Shown: in pieces, positions 1 through 10,640 of the stretch
Layout of the letters: each line of letters opens with the position of its first letter
Position numbering within the stretch: position 1 is the stretch's first letter
Assembly (NCBI RefSeq): GCF_042477335.2
Contig: NC_091247.1
Coordinates: forward strand, 7,028,501-7,092,500
Origin: Ovis canadensis
Taxonomy: Eukaryota; Chordata; Mammalia; Artiodactyla; Bovidae
Direction of reading: 5' to 3'
DNA length: 64,000 nt
Notes under the pieces: model-generated
Databases searched by the model: none
What the model was told of the DNA's origin: nothing
Seen by the model: only the letters and a program-made list of their open reading frames with translations
Translations under genes and position numbers: made by a program

Positions 1-89
1 TAGCCCAGATGAGCCTCCCTTGAACTAGAAATCAGGAGACTGAGAATGGTATCATTGCATGCCGTGTACCAGGTCTTGTACACCTGCAT

Positions 90-266
90 TAGTTCAGTTC
101 AGTCGCTCAATCATGTCCGACTCTTTGTGACCCCACGGACTAAAGCACGCCAGGCTTCCCTGTCCATCACCAACTCCCGGAGCTTGCTCAAACTCATGTC
201 CATCGAGTCGGTGATGCCATCCAACCATTTCATCCTCTGTCATCCCCTTCTCCTCCCGCCTTCACC
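90..266 (-). mobile_element. BovB LINE 3' fragment
   Basis: On the minus strand this matches the 3' end of the ruminant BovB (RTE-class) retrotransposon. It carries the 'agttcagttcagtcgctc' terminus and the 'tccatcgagtcggtgatgcc' segment. It is 5' truncated and has no usable reading frame. The same segment recurs at 1.5, 13.0, 19.3, 25.2, 40.4 and 43.0 kb. Confidence 0.9.
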
Positions 267-290
267 TCATAGTATATGCTTATTTCTCAA

Positions 291-441
291 ACCATTTTTG
301 CTTTTGTTTGTTTTGGGTGGGGGTGGGGGGCGGTTGGCCACACTGTGTAGCATGTGAGATCTTAGTTCCTGGATCAGGGATTGAACCAGTGCCCCCTGCA
401 TTGGGAGCATGGAGTCCCAACCACTTGGACCACCAGGGAAG
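291..441 (-). mobile_element. CHR-2-type tRNA-derived SINE
   Basis: Reverse-strand copy of the Cetartiodactyl CHR SINE. It has the inverted B-box region 'atcagggattgaacc' and ends in 'ggaccaccagggaag', the complement of the element's 5' head. A T/G-rich stretch at the left corresponds to its tail. Confidence 0.85.
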
Positions 442-464
442 TACTCACTTTTGAAATAGGAACT

Positions 465-575
465 ATTATTCTTCCCATTCTACAAAATGAGTAGACTGGA
501 GCACAGAGGGTTCAGAGACTTAGGCTCACAGCAGACCCAGCAAGCAACAGACCCAGACTGAAGCTGGGCAGTTGA
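465..575 (-). mobile_element. MIR fragment
   Basis: The order 'cccattctacaaaatgag', then 'ctggagcacagagg', then 'agacttaggctcac' follows the minus-strand MIR core. The copy is old and diverged. Confidence 0.55.
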
Positions 576-1364
576 GTTCCGAAGCTCAACCACCTCCCTC
601 CTTCCACCTAGTCCCAGCTGGGCCAGTACCTTGCTGTGTGCCCCTGGACCAGTGTCTCCACTTCTCTGAGCTGAAGCTTTCCTGCATAGGCAATGTAGGA
701 TTGCCAAAGTGGTGATCCCTGAGATCTCTTCCAGCCTGACATCCTAGGGTCTCATGATACTTCCTGGGATGTTCCCCTGGTGCTCTGCCCTTAGGTGAGC
801 ACCTGCTCTCGGCCCCGCCTCCTCAGGTCTCAGCCCCGCCTCCTCAGTTCTCAGCCCCACCTCCTCAAGACTTTCTGTGGAGGTCCTGCAATTGGTGCCC
901 AAGGACTTGAATGGATGGCAAACAGTTGGGTGTGAGTTAGGCAAGGTGGATGGGGGTGGTCAGTACTTAGAAGCTGTGGCTGATCTTCTTTTTTTAATCA
1001 GTGAGTCACAGGAGGCAGGGCCCATGGCTCACCCAACCCACTTGACCCCGTGGTTCTAGAACTCATCTAAATTTGAAACATTCCACCTCAGACAGATAGG
1101 AGCCCAGAGTACCCAGACAGATACCAATCATCTCGCCATCACAGCCAGCTGGTGCTGGGGCTCCTCTCAAAGGGACCGCTCATACCCTCCCAAAGCTGAG
1201 CTGCTAGGGACTGGGATTCAGGCAGAAGTGGGAGGCCAGTGGTTCAGGGGGCCTGAGCAGTCACGTCCAGGGGCCACTTGGAATAGAGCCCAGCTAGAGT
1301 CTCCGTGCGAGAGAGGACACTTCACCATATCTCAGGGTTTTGTCACAAGAGTTCTGAGGGATAT
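576..1364. other. Single-copy non-coding DNA
   Basis: I see no gene here, and no long frame with family resemblance. The only structured part is a GC-box tandem repeat, listed separately. A short T-run is at about 987-996. Confidence 0.6.
808..870. repeat. Three 21-bp GC-box tandem repeats
   Basis: Three consecutive 21-bp units start at 808, 829 and 850. Each is close to 'ctcagccccgcctcctcag'. Two units carry CCCCGCC, the complement of an Sp1/KLF GC box, and the third carries CCCCACC. This is seen directly; any regulatory role is inference. Confidence 0.8.
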
Positions 1365-1486
1365 GCACCCATTTTTCCAGAGGAGGACACAACATGAAGA
1401 GTCGGAGAGGGACGGGACTTGCCCAAAGTCACACAGCCAGGAGGAAGAGTCTGGAGTTTGCTCTTAATCACTCTGCCTCAGGCGAA
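1365..1486 (-). mobile_element. MIR fragment
   Basis: Minus-strand MIR core is recognisable from 'acttgcccaaagtcacacag' through 'gctcttaatcactctgcctc'. It is directly followed by a BovB insertion. Confidence 0.65.
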
Positions 1487-1507
1487 GGTGTTCAAAACGT
1501 GTTCCTA

Positions 1508-1990
1508 GACAGAATGAAGGTTGTCTAGTCAAAGCTGTGGTTTTTCCAGTGGTCATGTATGAATGTGAGAGTTGGACTATAAAGAAAGCTGAGCACCCAA
1601 GAACTGATGCATTTGAACTGTGGTGTTGGAGAAGGCTCTTGAGAGTCCCTTGGACTGCAAGGAGATCCAACCAGTCCATCCTAAAGGAAATTAGTCCTGA
1701 ATATTCATTGGAAGGACTGACGTTGAAGCTGAAACTCCAATACTTTGGCCACCTGATGTGAAGAACTGACTCACTGGCAAAGACCCTGATGCTGGGAAAG
1801 ATCGAAGACGGGAGGAGAAGGGGATGACAGAGGATGAGATGGTTGGATGGCATCACTGACTCAATGGACACAAGTTTGAGTAAGCTCCGGGAGTTGGTGA
1901 TGGACAGGGAGGCCTGGCATGCTGCGGACCATGGGGTCACAAAGAGTCGGACACGACTGAGTGACTGAACTAACTAACTGGACAGAATGA
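1508..1990 (+). mobile_element. 5'-truncated BovB LINE with target-site duplication
   Basis: Plus-strand 3' part of BovB (about 1518-1980) flanked by a 10-bp direct repeat GACAGAATGA at 1508-1517 and 1981-1990. The frame at 1537-1761 encodes the C-terminal end of the BovB ORF2 protein (motifs [20 protein letters not shown] and LQYFGHLM), downstream of the reverse-transcriptase catalytic core. It ends at a stop within the element, so it is a dead fragment. The 3' end is the typical 'gactgaactaactaactg'. Confidence 0.93.
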
Positions 1991-2044
1991 GTGAAGGTTC
2001 TGGAAGAAACTCTGGGGCACAAACATAGGTCCCTATAAGGGAGT

Positions 2045-2230
2045 GTTTATAGGCGTGTGAGTGTCCTGTCTTTACCATCCCAGCCTCCATCCTTTCCTGC
2101 TTTTCTTGTGCTGCCTTATTTGTTCACTCCTTAGACTCTAAGCTCCACCAGGGCAGCAGTGGATTCTTTCTTCACCATGTGCCCAGCATGTAATTCCATG
2201 CCAGGGACACAGAGGTGTCAGCAACTCCCC
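2045..2230 (+). mobile_element. Ancient L2-like LINE 3' end
   Basis: The segment 'cttagactctaagctccacc' followed by 'agggcagcagtgg' resembles the 3' region of L2-type elements ('agactgtaagctcc...agggcaggga'). It is strongly diverged, and the family name comes from recognition only. Confidence 0.5.
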
Positions 2231-2984
2231 CATGAAGGAAAACTCAGAGAGCAGCAGGCGACCGATCCACGCCCCTTTCCATGTGGCCTGGCCAGTCCCC
2301 TCCTGGCCCTGGCCTCTGTTTCTCCCTCTCTGAATAAGGGGTGTTGTGTGCCACGCCGAGTCTGAGCTCAGGTGAGCTGCCGGGCTCCTGCTGGGCCAGG
2401 GAAAGGGCCCTAACACCCAAGGGGCAGTGACCAAGAGGGTGGACACTGAGGTTCATCTTTCCCATCTCCCATAAACGCATCTACCTTGATGAAAGCAGGT
2501 CCCTCAGGGCTTTCTCCATACCTGCCTGTTTCCCCTCATTCACCTGATTCTGGTCACTCGCCAAAATCAGTCCTTCTCTAGAAGTTTCTCTCATCAGGGT
2601 CAGGCAACCACGGTGGCACTCTGCTGGATGGCAGGAGGGGATCTGAGGCTCCAGCCCAGTTTCCCTGTCCCCCGTTCCATCTCCCTCCCCTGCTCCGTGG
2701 AGGTCACAAGTCTTCCTCCTTGCAAGGCAGCCCCCCCAGACAGACAATGCCTGCTGCTTGTCAAGAACCCCAAGACAACCCCACTCCAGGGCTTAGTGCA
2801 AAGTGCCCCAGGGTCTCAGTTTGCAGGAAGGGCATGACCAGGACACTCAGTTGGGGAGCGGGCTTACCTCAAGGATGAGTTGCACCGACCAAAGCTCAGT
2901 TCATTCACAAACTCAGCCCAGCAGGAACCTGGCAGCCCTGAAATGACATCCACTGGGACACATCTGAGTTTCTGCAAGACACTT
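2231..2984. other. Single-copy non-coding DNA
   Basis: There is no recognisable gene or young repeat. Open frames here are short on both strands and lack any family resemblance. Confidence 0.55.
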
Positions 2985-3060
2985 TCAGTGTTATTTTACA
3001 GATGAGAAAGTTGAGACTCCCAAAAGAAGTGACCTCAAGGTTCTGGTGCTGTTCAAGCCA
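2985..3060 (-). mobile_element. MIR fragment
   Basis: The string 'attttacagatgagaaag' followed by 'gaagtgacctcaaggt' is the minus-strand MIR core. Confidence 0.6.
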
Positions 3061-3286
3061 CCAAATACTCCTGAGGCCCTGGAGGGTTGATGGGGGGTGG
3101 GAGGGGTTGGGACAGCCACACCTGGGAGTGTGACTGTTCAAAACCCAGGTGCCTGTGACCTGCAGGTGAGAAGGCAAGGCCTGGAGTGGCTCTAGTGGGA
3201 GTGTGGACAGCTCCTGGCACAAATAGGGGCGGGTATTCATTTGCAAGGACCTCGATGGAGTGGGACTGGGACAGTGTTGGACATGG

Positions 3287-3405
3287 GGGGAACTTCCCTC
3301 ATGGTCCAGTGCTTAAGACTCCACATTTCCAACGCAGAGGCGTAAGTTCGATCCCTGGTTAGGGAACTAAGATCTCACATGCTCCATGGCTTGGCCAAAA
3401 AACAA
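3287..3405 (+). mobile_element. CHR-2-type SINE
   Basis: Plus-strand CHR SINE. It runs from the head 'aacttccctcatggtccag', through the B-box-like 'gttcgatccctggttaggg', to 'catggcttggccaaaaaac'. It looks nearly full length. Confidence 0.9.
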
Positions 3406-3589
3406 ATGTTGCCCAAGGGAAGGGATCAAGGGTTGAGCAAGAATTGGTCCAAGGCCTGGACTGTGCTGGAATGGAGGAGAAGGGGGATGGGTCCCTGTCC
3501 TCACTGGAGTTGGGGAGGGTAAATACCATGGGGAGGAGGCAAGATTAGAGGCTGTAGGAGCCCTTGGGAGGGGCACCACTGTGTAAGGT

Positions 3590-3799
3590 GTGTGTGAACA
3601 TGTGTGCGTTTGTTGTGTGGTCAAGGCATGTAAGGTGTGCACACTGAATGGTCCAGGTGATGTGTGCGGGTGTGTGTCTGCAGTCTATGGCATGTAGAGT
3701 GTGTAAATGTGCAAGTGTGTGTGTGTATGTGTGAGCCTTTGTGTCTGTGATCTGTGTAATGGAGTGTGCTTGCGCCTGTGTGCAGTCTGGTCTGTGTAA

Positions 3800-3831
<32 letters not shown>

Positions 3832-3832
3832 G
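3590..3832. repeat. Degenerate TG repeat ending in (GT)14
   Basis: Increasingly regular GT-rich sequence leads into an uninterrupted (GT)14 at 3801-3828. The perfect core is likely length-polymorphic. Confidence 0.9.
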
Positions 3833-4860
3833 GGGCGGTGGTAACTAGGACAACTCCCCAGGGGAAGAGCTAAGGAGAGATGGTAGAGAAGATGTTAACC
3901 AGAAACGGGGGAGAGGAGAGAGGCGGTGTTCCTGGCAGAGGAAGGGAAGAGCACGTACAAAGGCCTCTAGGCAAGAAGAGGCGCCCCTAGCTCTGGAGCA
4001 CTTGAAAGAGTCTTAGTGAAGCTGGGTGGGGGGCGGGAAGGGAGAGGCAAGGATGCGGGGTGAATCTTTCTCTGATGCTTGAGGGGGTGTGTGTGGGCAG
4101 GAGTAGGGTGTGGGTCAGGAGGGCTCAGCCACATGGACACACACAGGCCCACAGGAGGGGCAGGCCTGGACCCAGGAGAGACCCTGGGTGGCACTGGGGG
4201 TGCATGTGGGGAACAGCCTGAGCTACAACCACTCATCTGAGAAGCTGTGTGGTCTGGAATCCCAGACCTAATCCCTGCTCAGCCCCAGAGGGAAGCAGCC
4301 AGAAGGGTCTTCGTTTCCATCTATCCACTGGGCCCTGAGGTTACAGGCCAAAGACCCAAGCAAGAGCCTAAGAGTGGCCATGTTTTTGACACAGTCTCCG
4401 TATGTCTCTGACGCAGTGGGCATTTGCTGACAAGCCTTCCCAGCACCCAGGAGGCCGAGGAGGCGGAAGGTGGCAGCTCTGGCACAGGGCTCAGCTGTCA
4501 GTACCTGACTTGAGGGCGCAGAGCAAGGCGTGGGGGACAAGGGGCCGAGAGCCAGCGATTTGAACCGAGGTCATCAGACTCCAAAACGGCCCACTCACTG
4601 GATATGGTGCTAACAGCTGCCCGGTAGCCTTCACACTGCATGGTCTTTTCTTATTGGAGCCTTTTATTATTTCTGACTTGATTTTCAGCCCTGCTTTTAG
4701 AGAGGAGAAAACTGGCCTGGACTCACCCCCCCTCCCCCACCCTCTACCGTGGGCCTGCTCCAGAACACGCCCCTCCACCCACCTTGTTGGGTCTGCCCCG
4801 CTCAGCAGATGCCCCAATGGGTCCTCAGCCCTAGGTCGTTAAGAGCGTGTGGCAAGGCAG
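3833..4860. other. Single-copy non-coding DNA
   Basis: I see no gene. A stretch near 3925-3975 ('gaagagcacgtacaaaggcc') resembles a common old mammalian repeat also seen near 63.6 kb; I do not name it. The rest shows no structure I can support. Confidence 0.5.
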
Positions 4861-5084
4861 AAGGGACTTGGACCCAGAAACCCAGCTCTCCTGCCCATGT
4901 GCTGTGTGACTTTGGACGAGTCCCTTCCCATCTCTGGGCCTGGGGTCACCCAGCAGCACAACTCACTTACTGAGTCTGGGAAGATTCGTGGAGCACCTGC
5001 TAAGTGGCAGGTGAGGACACAGGACGTTCAGAAAGCCTAAAGGACTTGCCCAAGGTCAAGGCGATTTGAGACTGGAACCCCAGA
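4861..5084. mobile_element. MIR-derived pieces in opposite orientations
   Basis: 'tgctgtgtgactttggacga' (4900-4919) reads as plus-strand MIR. 'aggacttgcccaaggtcaag' (5041-5060) reads as minus-strand MIR. Both are diverged and lie directly beside the CpG island. Confidence 0.5.
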
Positions 5085-5760
5085 GTGTGCCCTACCGGCG
5101 CCCCAGCCGACTCCACAGCCCCCAGGAGCGCCGCCGCCGCCACCCCTGCGGCCCGCAGCGTGGGGTACAGGGGCCCCACGCGGTTCCGGACCGTGTCAGC
5201 CTGAAGTCAGGCCGGGGCCCCGCGGGGCTCAGCTCTGCACAAACAGACGGCGCGGGCCGGGCCGGAGGCGGCGATGACTCAGGGCCCCGAGACGGCCGGG
5301 AAGCGGAAAGTTTTGTGCCGATGACATCACCGGGCCGCGAGGGCGGGAGGGGGCCGGCTCCGGGAAACGGGGGCCTGGCGGGCGGCCGGGCCTGGGGCAG
5401 GGCGCGGGTGGGAACGCGCGGCCGCCACGCTCGGCCGGGCCGAAACAGATCCCAGACCCCGGCCCCGGCCCCCTTCTCCCCCACCCCCCCTCCCGGCCCC
5501 AGAGCCTGAGCGCCCGCGAGGAGCGGGTTCCACCCCGCCTGCGAAGACGCCGCGCTCCCCAGCGCTCCGGAGGCACCGCATCCATCCTGCCGCGTCCCTG
5601 CATTTTAATTACCGCCATATTAATATTCATGAGCCGGGACTCAGGGGGACCGCGGGCTGTCATTTCCCTCGCCCGCGCACCCCCCGCACCCCTCTTCCCC
5701 GGTGGAGTCGCGGGTTTTCTCCCTCCCGCTCCCAGCCCCGCCCGCGCCAACTGTCGGTGC
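5085..5760. promoter_or_regulatory. CpG island
   Basis: About 0.65 kb of very GC-rich DNA with abundant undepleted CpG, in contrast to the flanks. It contains an AP-1-type TGACTCA at 5275-5281, a CRE-like TGACATCA at 5322-5329 and an AT-rich block at 5603-5633. These are features of a TATA-less promoter or CpG-island enhancer. No first exon or donor site can be assigned, so the transcribed strand is unknown. Overlapping frames of up to 173 codons are composition artefacts. Confidence 0.8.
5603..5633. promoter_or_regulatory. AT-rich homeodomain/POU-like block in CpG island
   Basis: A 31-bp AT-rich island inside GC-rich DNA. It has TTAATTA (homeodomain core), GCCATAT (YY1/CArG-like), the perfect 10-bp palindrome ATATTAATAT (5617-5626) and ATTCATGAG. 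Such a composition contrast usually reflects selection. Factor identities are inferred from motif resemblance only. Confidence 0.45.
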
Positions 5761-5763
5761 CCA

Positions 5764-6030
5764 GCCTATGTGGGGTGTGTGTGAGGGAGTGTGAGTGAGT
5801 GTGAGCTGGTGTGAGTGCCCTGGGCAAGGGTGAGGGTCGGGAGGGAAGGGCCGGGACACACGGCGGGGGGGCGGGGGGGGGGGCTGAGTGTGAGGGTGGG
5901 TTGCGCTTGCAGGGTGTGAGTGTGTGTCTGCTTGTGTGAACGTGTGTACCTGTGGGAGCAGGGGCCTGTGTGCACATGCCTAACCCTGTGTGTGTGCCTT
6001 TGCGTGTGCACGCGTGTGCCCAGGCAGGTC
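5764..6030. repeat. Degenerate GT/GTGA-rich low-complexity tract with G-run
   Basis: 'gtgtgagtg'-type sequence from 5764 to about 6030. A nearly pure G stretch at about 5863-5884 could form a G-quadruplex. It directly abuts the CpG island. Confidence 0.8.
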
Positions 6031-6109
6031 CATGCATCCCCGGGCAGTCCCAGGGGCTGTTTGCCAGTCAGAGGGGGAAGGCAGCTGTGCGCGAGGTCTG
6101 ACCTCGGGC

Positions 6110-6215
6110 AGGGAGAGGGGGGTCACAGGATCTGACTGTATAAGTGGGGAAACAGGCCTGGAGAGAGGCTGGGGCTGGTGCAAAGTCACCCCTGGAAGTG
6201 GGTGGCCTGGCAAAC
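6110..6215 (-). mobile_element. MIR fragment
   Basis: The string 'gtggggaaacaggcctggag' followed by 'gcaaagtcacccctggaag' matches a diverged minus-strand MIR core. Confidence 0.5.
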
Positions 6216-7438
6216 CAGTGCCTCGGGGGCTCCATCAGGCCCCTTAGCACACCAGAACAGGCGTTGGTCTAGCTAGGGACACATTTGAGTCCACAGACCC
6301 AGCTTTAATGACCACCGTGGAATTGTGTGTGGGGGTCCCCGCTGGGGATTCTGGGGGTACCTGAAAGTTCCTCAGTGCTGTGAATACCCAGGGATCAGAG
6401 AGTGCTTCACCAGAGACAGAGCGGCTTCACCATGGTGCTCCTGGTCCCCATCCCTTGCCTCCTGGTCCTTTGAAGCCTGCCTGCACACCCGCCTCTCCCA
6501 GGCTCACAGAACCCAAGCAGTCTTGCCTCACAGTGGAGCAGGCAGACAAACGTCAGGTCCTCCTCCTTGGGCCTGGGATCAGGAAGTCACTCAGTCATCC
6601 ATCCAACCAATGTGCAGGAGCCCACTGTGTGCCAGTTACTGTTCTCAGCACTGGGGATTCTGAGTTTAGGAAGAACCCACACCACTCTGCTCCCAATGCT
6701 GGTTGTCTCCACCCCAGGGTGGGGGTCTCTGGGCTCTCAGGGGAGGCTTTTGTCTCTCTGTGCACATGCTCACTGGGTGTAGGCGTCTAGGGCTCCTGTG
6801 CACAGAACATAACCCCCCACCCCCAGCCTTGCCACAGAGGCCCAGTTGCACACACACTGGGAAGGCCTGGCTATCGTCTTGGGCTAGTGGAGAGCCAGCC
6901 AGACACTGCTAGACAGTCTGGATCTTTGCTTCCCTCTCCTTCTGGAACTTGTCTTTCTCCTGGCCTCTAAGCCAACTAGTCACAGGGGTGGCCCATCCAT
7001 CTTTTCCTGGGTGAGCCAAGGACTTCCTCCTTCTCACGTCCACTCTGCCCCAGTCCTGCCCTTCTGAGCACCCAGAACAAGCTGACTGTACCCTCCCTTC
7101 TGCCCAGGCAGGGCTGGGTTGGAACTCGTGTCCCAGCCACGTCCCCTGAGCTTCCCCCCCAACTCTTGGGGAGCTCTGTGGGAACACAGATCAGGGGACA
7201 GGAGGTACAGTTTGGGACTCTCTGGGAAGGAAGTCAGGGTTTTGCTGGGCTCCACCAGTCAAGTAGGAGTTCGCCTGGTAAATGGCGGGGAGAAGGAGGA
7301 GGAAAGGCATCCCAGGCAGAGAATGGCTTGGGGGGGTGACTGTAGCCCCTCTTCTAGAAACCAGAGCAGGCCAAAGGCAAGAGATCTGAGGAGACAGGAG
7401 GGGTGGACTTTCTCCTGAAGAGCCCAAGGCAGGACAGC
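6216..7438. other. Single-copy non-coding DNA with one old repeat
   Basis: I see no gene. At 6590-6665 the string 'cactgtgtgccagttactg' belongs to the ubiquitous old 'gagcacctactgtgtgccagg' repeat family (MIR/L2-age; not named). The remaining DNA is unremarkable. Confidence 0.5.
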
Positions 7439-7640
7439 CTAGTGGTCAGGACTCTCGGGTGAGCCCATCCTGGGTGAGAATCCCACTCCACCTGCACTGT
7501 GAAGCTTGGGCAAGACACTGAGCCCCTTTTCCGCATCTGTCCATTGGGAAGAGCAATACTTTTTTCTCCTTTTTCTGCTGGATTCTATTCAGATTAAGAG
7601 ACACTTGTCCCTAAAACACCCAGCACAGTGCCCGGTGCTC
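7439..7640 (+). mobile_element. MIR
   Basis: Plus-strand MIR, from 'tagtggtcaggactctcggg' through 'gcttgggcaagacactgagc' to the 'cacccagcacagtgcccggt' tail. It is diverged but in consensus order. Confidence 0.7.
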
Positions 7641-8130
7641 CTACAGGGGACAGTCTGTCCTCAAGGACAGAAGGAGGCCCCTGGGATAACTGTCCCCATT
7701 TAGCCCAGAAGGGGATTTAAGGCTCAGCCTGTGTCCCACAAGGGGGAGGAGTTTGGTAAGGACAGTCTTCTGGGGCAAGCAGGGACAGGCTGAAGCTGTC
7801 AATCAGGGGAGGCTCAGGCTCCAGGTCAGAGGAGGGTCTCCAGGTCCCACAGCCTCGGCTCCACTTGTCTCTGAGAAGATGCTGCCAGATCGCCCATAAC
7901 TCAAAATGCCGGAAAGCCGGGAGTCAAGAGAGGTGGCCTGGGTCCACCAATCCTGGCTCAGTCCTGCTGCAGCCTCCCACGTCTGTGCCTCCCAGCTCTC
8001 CTCTCTCCTTTGAAAATTTTCTTCTTTTTTTTTTTTCTTTTGCAGTAGTTATACCTGTACAAGACAAAAAAATAAAAATAAAAATTGAAGGAAACACTAT
8101 AAAAGTTCCCATAGTGCATCCTGAGTTGTC
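7641..8130. other. Non-coding DNA with T-rich and A-rich tracts
   Basis: I see no gene. An imperfect T tract (about 8024-8042) is followed by an A/T-rich stretch (8066-8090). The open frame spanning 7865-8539 runs across unrelated repeat DNA and is not credible as a gene. Confidence 0.6.
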
Positions 8131-8610
8131 CTTCCGGTCTTCTGGGTGTAGGTTTCCAGGACATTTCCCTGCCTATAGAACTGCCTTTTTCCAACTTCTA
8201 TGGGATGATACCCACCTCCGCTCAAAGACCTGCAGAGGTTCCCTCGTGTACACAGCAAAGGCAGCTCTTCCAGGCTTTCAGCAACACTACCTCCTCTCAA
8301 GCTGCCATGCCTTTGCCCTTGCTATGCCAGCCTCTAGGGGCCTCTGCCAAAACTCGACATTGCTCCAGACCAGGCTTCCTTGTTGTCAGACCTCTGCCCC
8401 CTCTCTCAGCTCCTGCCCTTCTTGCCCCTCCCCTCTCTCCTGGTGCCCCACAGCCCCAGGGGTCCTTTCATGGTGGTGCTTTTCAAATCTAGCTTTCACG
8501 AGGGTGTCATCAGAGTCATGTGTTCTCACTCGACTATGAGCTTCTCCGCACATTCTTCCTTTTGTTGCCACCTACCTCGATGTCTTAGACATAGTAGGTG
8601 CTTGAAAAAA
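8131..8610 (+). mobile_element. Ancient L2-like LINE remnant
   Basis: The order of 'ccatgcctttgcccttgct', a C/T-rich middle, 'actatgagcttctccgcac' and 'catagtaggtgcttgaaaa' follows the 3' portion of L2-type elements. It is highly diverged. Confidence 0.5.
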
Positions 8611-8654
8611 AAAATTTTTTTTTTAAGTGTTCAGTTTGGTTTTTCTTTAGGGAT

Positions 8655-8860
8655 TCAGTCTCCAAGACAGCAGATCCAGGTTTGAATCCTGACTCTCTCA
8701 TTTCCTAGCTGTGTGTCCTTGAGAAATTCAATCGACCTCTCTGAGCCTCCGTTACTTCATCTGGAAAATAAAGTCAATACTAACACCTCCCTCCAAGAGT
8801 AACAGTGAGATGACAGTGTGTGTAAAACACCCAGCACTGGGCTGAAGCAGAGAGCTGCTG
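8655..8860 (+). mobile_element. MIR
   Basis: Well-preserved plus-strand MIR: 'ggtttgaatcctgactctct', 'agctgtgtgtccttgagaaa', 'ctctctgagcctccgttac' and 'aaaacacccagcactgggct' in order. Confidence 0.85.
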
Positions 8861-8904
8861 ACATGTTCAACTCACGGGAGCTGTTCAGTCCTATTCCATC
8901 TCAT

Positions 8905-9110
8905 TCAGACTTGCCCAAGGTCGACGGTCAGGTGGAGGGCAACGCTGGGACTCGACCCCTGTCTCCGCCCACTTCAGGGCACCTGACTGCCTTCTGATGA
9001 GTGAGACTCACAGATCACTGTCTGTTTGGCAGATAAGGAGAACAGGGTAGAGAGAGGCCGAGTTGTGACCCTCGGTCATACAGCCCTGTGAGCAAAGTAA
9101 GGGTCAGACT
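8905..9110 (-). mobile_element. Two MIR fragments
   Basis: 'cttgcccaaggtcgacggtc' (8910-8929) and 'tttggcagataaggagaac' (9026 on) start two adjacent minus-strand MIR core matches. Confidence 0.55.
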
Positions 9111-9774
9111 GTCTGCCAGTTCCCTGGTGGGTTCTCTGGGCCCCTTCTCCACAGCCTCAGTGAGACCCACCACCCCAGATCGGGGGCCTCTGGTCCTCCT
9201 GGGGGGCCAAGGAATCAGCAAAGAGGGCCTCTTGATGGCCTGATGGCCCCACAATCGGGAAGTCACTAAAGCAAAGAGTCCCCACTTGTGGGATGCTCAC
9301 AGGGACCCTGTGATCCCGTCTTCCAGGGGCTCACTCACACACCTGGGGTACAGGGGCTTGCCAAAGGAGGGGTACGACCAGCACCCTTCCCACCCAGCCC
9401 TCACCGACCAGCGCAGGACAATGAGCTCTTGCCTGGGCTGCAGCAGCTGGGTACTGAGCTGTAAGCTGGGTACTGCTCAGGATCAGGGCGCTGCCCTTTG
9501 CAGAACATCTGGGGGCTCTTCCCCAGCCCTGGCCCCCGCAGAGCCTGCCCAACTGCGTCTCTGAGCCGCACCCAGACTCTTCCGGGCTTTGCCAGGGAGA
9601 CTGGAAATTTCTGCCCAGCAGCTTCTCTGGGAGGATTTCAACACTCAGCTCAGTGGGGGACGGGGAGGAGCCAGGCTGCTCCCGGCTCAGCGTTCTCACG
9701 GCTCTGCTTGGAGGGAATGGGAGGGGGCTTCACTAGGCCTTGGTGAGTCCTTCAGAAATAATTGTAATAACAGT
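9111..9774. other. Single-copy non-coding DNA
   Basis: No gene or clear repeat is seen. The frames present are short and overlapping on both strands, without recognisable domains. Confidence 0.5.
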
Positions 9775-10005
9775 CAACCGGTTCCAACAACAGTGACCCT
9801 GTACTGAGCGCTTACTGAGTGCCAGACTCTGTGCTAAGTCAAGAGTGGCACAGTATCAGTGCCATAGCCCAGGCGAGGCTGGCACTGTTATTAACCCATC
9901 TCACAGATGAGCAGGAGAAGCAGAGTGGTGAAGGCGGCCATCGAGGCTACAGAGTCAGAAGCCGAGGCCGGGCCTGTGACATTCCGGAGCCCTGGAGGTG
10001 CAGGT
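9775..10005 (-). mobile_element. MIR, near full length
   Basis: Minus-strand MIR: 'gagcgcttactgagtgccag', 'tattaacccatctcacagat', 'gctacagagtcagaagccg'. The central core is intact. Confidence 0.75.
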
Positions 10006-10640
10006 CACTAGCTGGTTGGGAGCAGGCAGGGCTGGAAGGCACCCAGGGGTGCCTTGGGTTGGGGAAAACACTGGGAGCCACTAAGGGCAGCTCTGATACA
10101 CAAACAACTATGGCTCGACCAGAAACTGAAGTTCAGGTGAAGGCATGCTTGGACCCTGCGTCTCTGTTAGCAGCCTCCTGGGGGTACACTGGGACCCCTG
10201 GAGATCTCAAGGGGTCTGGACCTCGCCCCAACCAGTCCTGGTAAACCAGTAATTCCAGACCCCTCCCATCCCTGCCTGGCTCTGGGGCTGGGGGCCTCTG
10301 ATCCTGTGAGGTCAGATGCTTCAGGCTTGCTCTTCGCTTTCTAGGTCCCTGGAAAAGTGCGCGGTCAAATTCACCCAGAGGGGAAGGTGACCCTACAGAG
10401 CGCCTCGTCCTCGGCTCCCAGAGCTGTCACCAGCCTCCAAGTCACAACCGGGGGAGAGGGGCGAAGGGAGAATCTCAGGACTCGGGCAAAGGAATGGGGT
10501 GGCCGGGGGGTAGGAGGCGGTTTTGTACACCCCGGCCAGGCAGCAGAGCCACCCGAAGCCGCAGTGATGACCCTCCCTGGACTCAGGTTCCCCACGCATT
10601 AAACAGGCAGACCGATCCCTTCCCTCCCCCGCAGCTGGGG
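10006..10640. other. Single-copy DNA leading into a CpG island
   Basis: I see no gene. GC content and CpG frequency rise after about 10.36 kb towards the next island. Confidence 0.5.

Noticed and set aside
5066-5750. Frames of 130-173 codons on both strands of the first CpG island
   Set aside because: Mutually overlapping and composition driven; no start context or exon boundary supports a coding exon.
7865-8539. 224-codon plus-strand frame
   Set aside because: It covers poly-T, A-rich and L2-like repeat sequence. It has no family resemblance.
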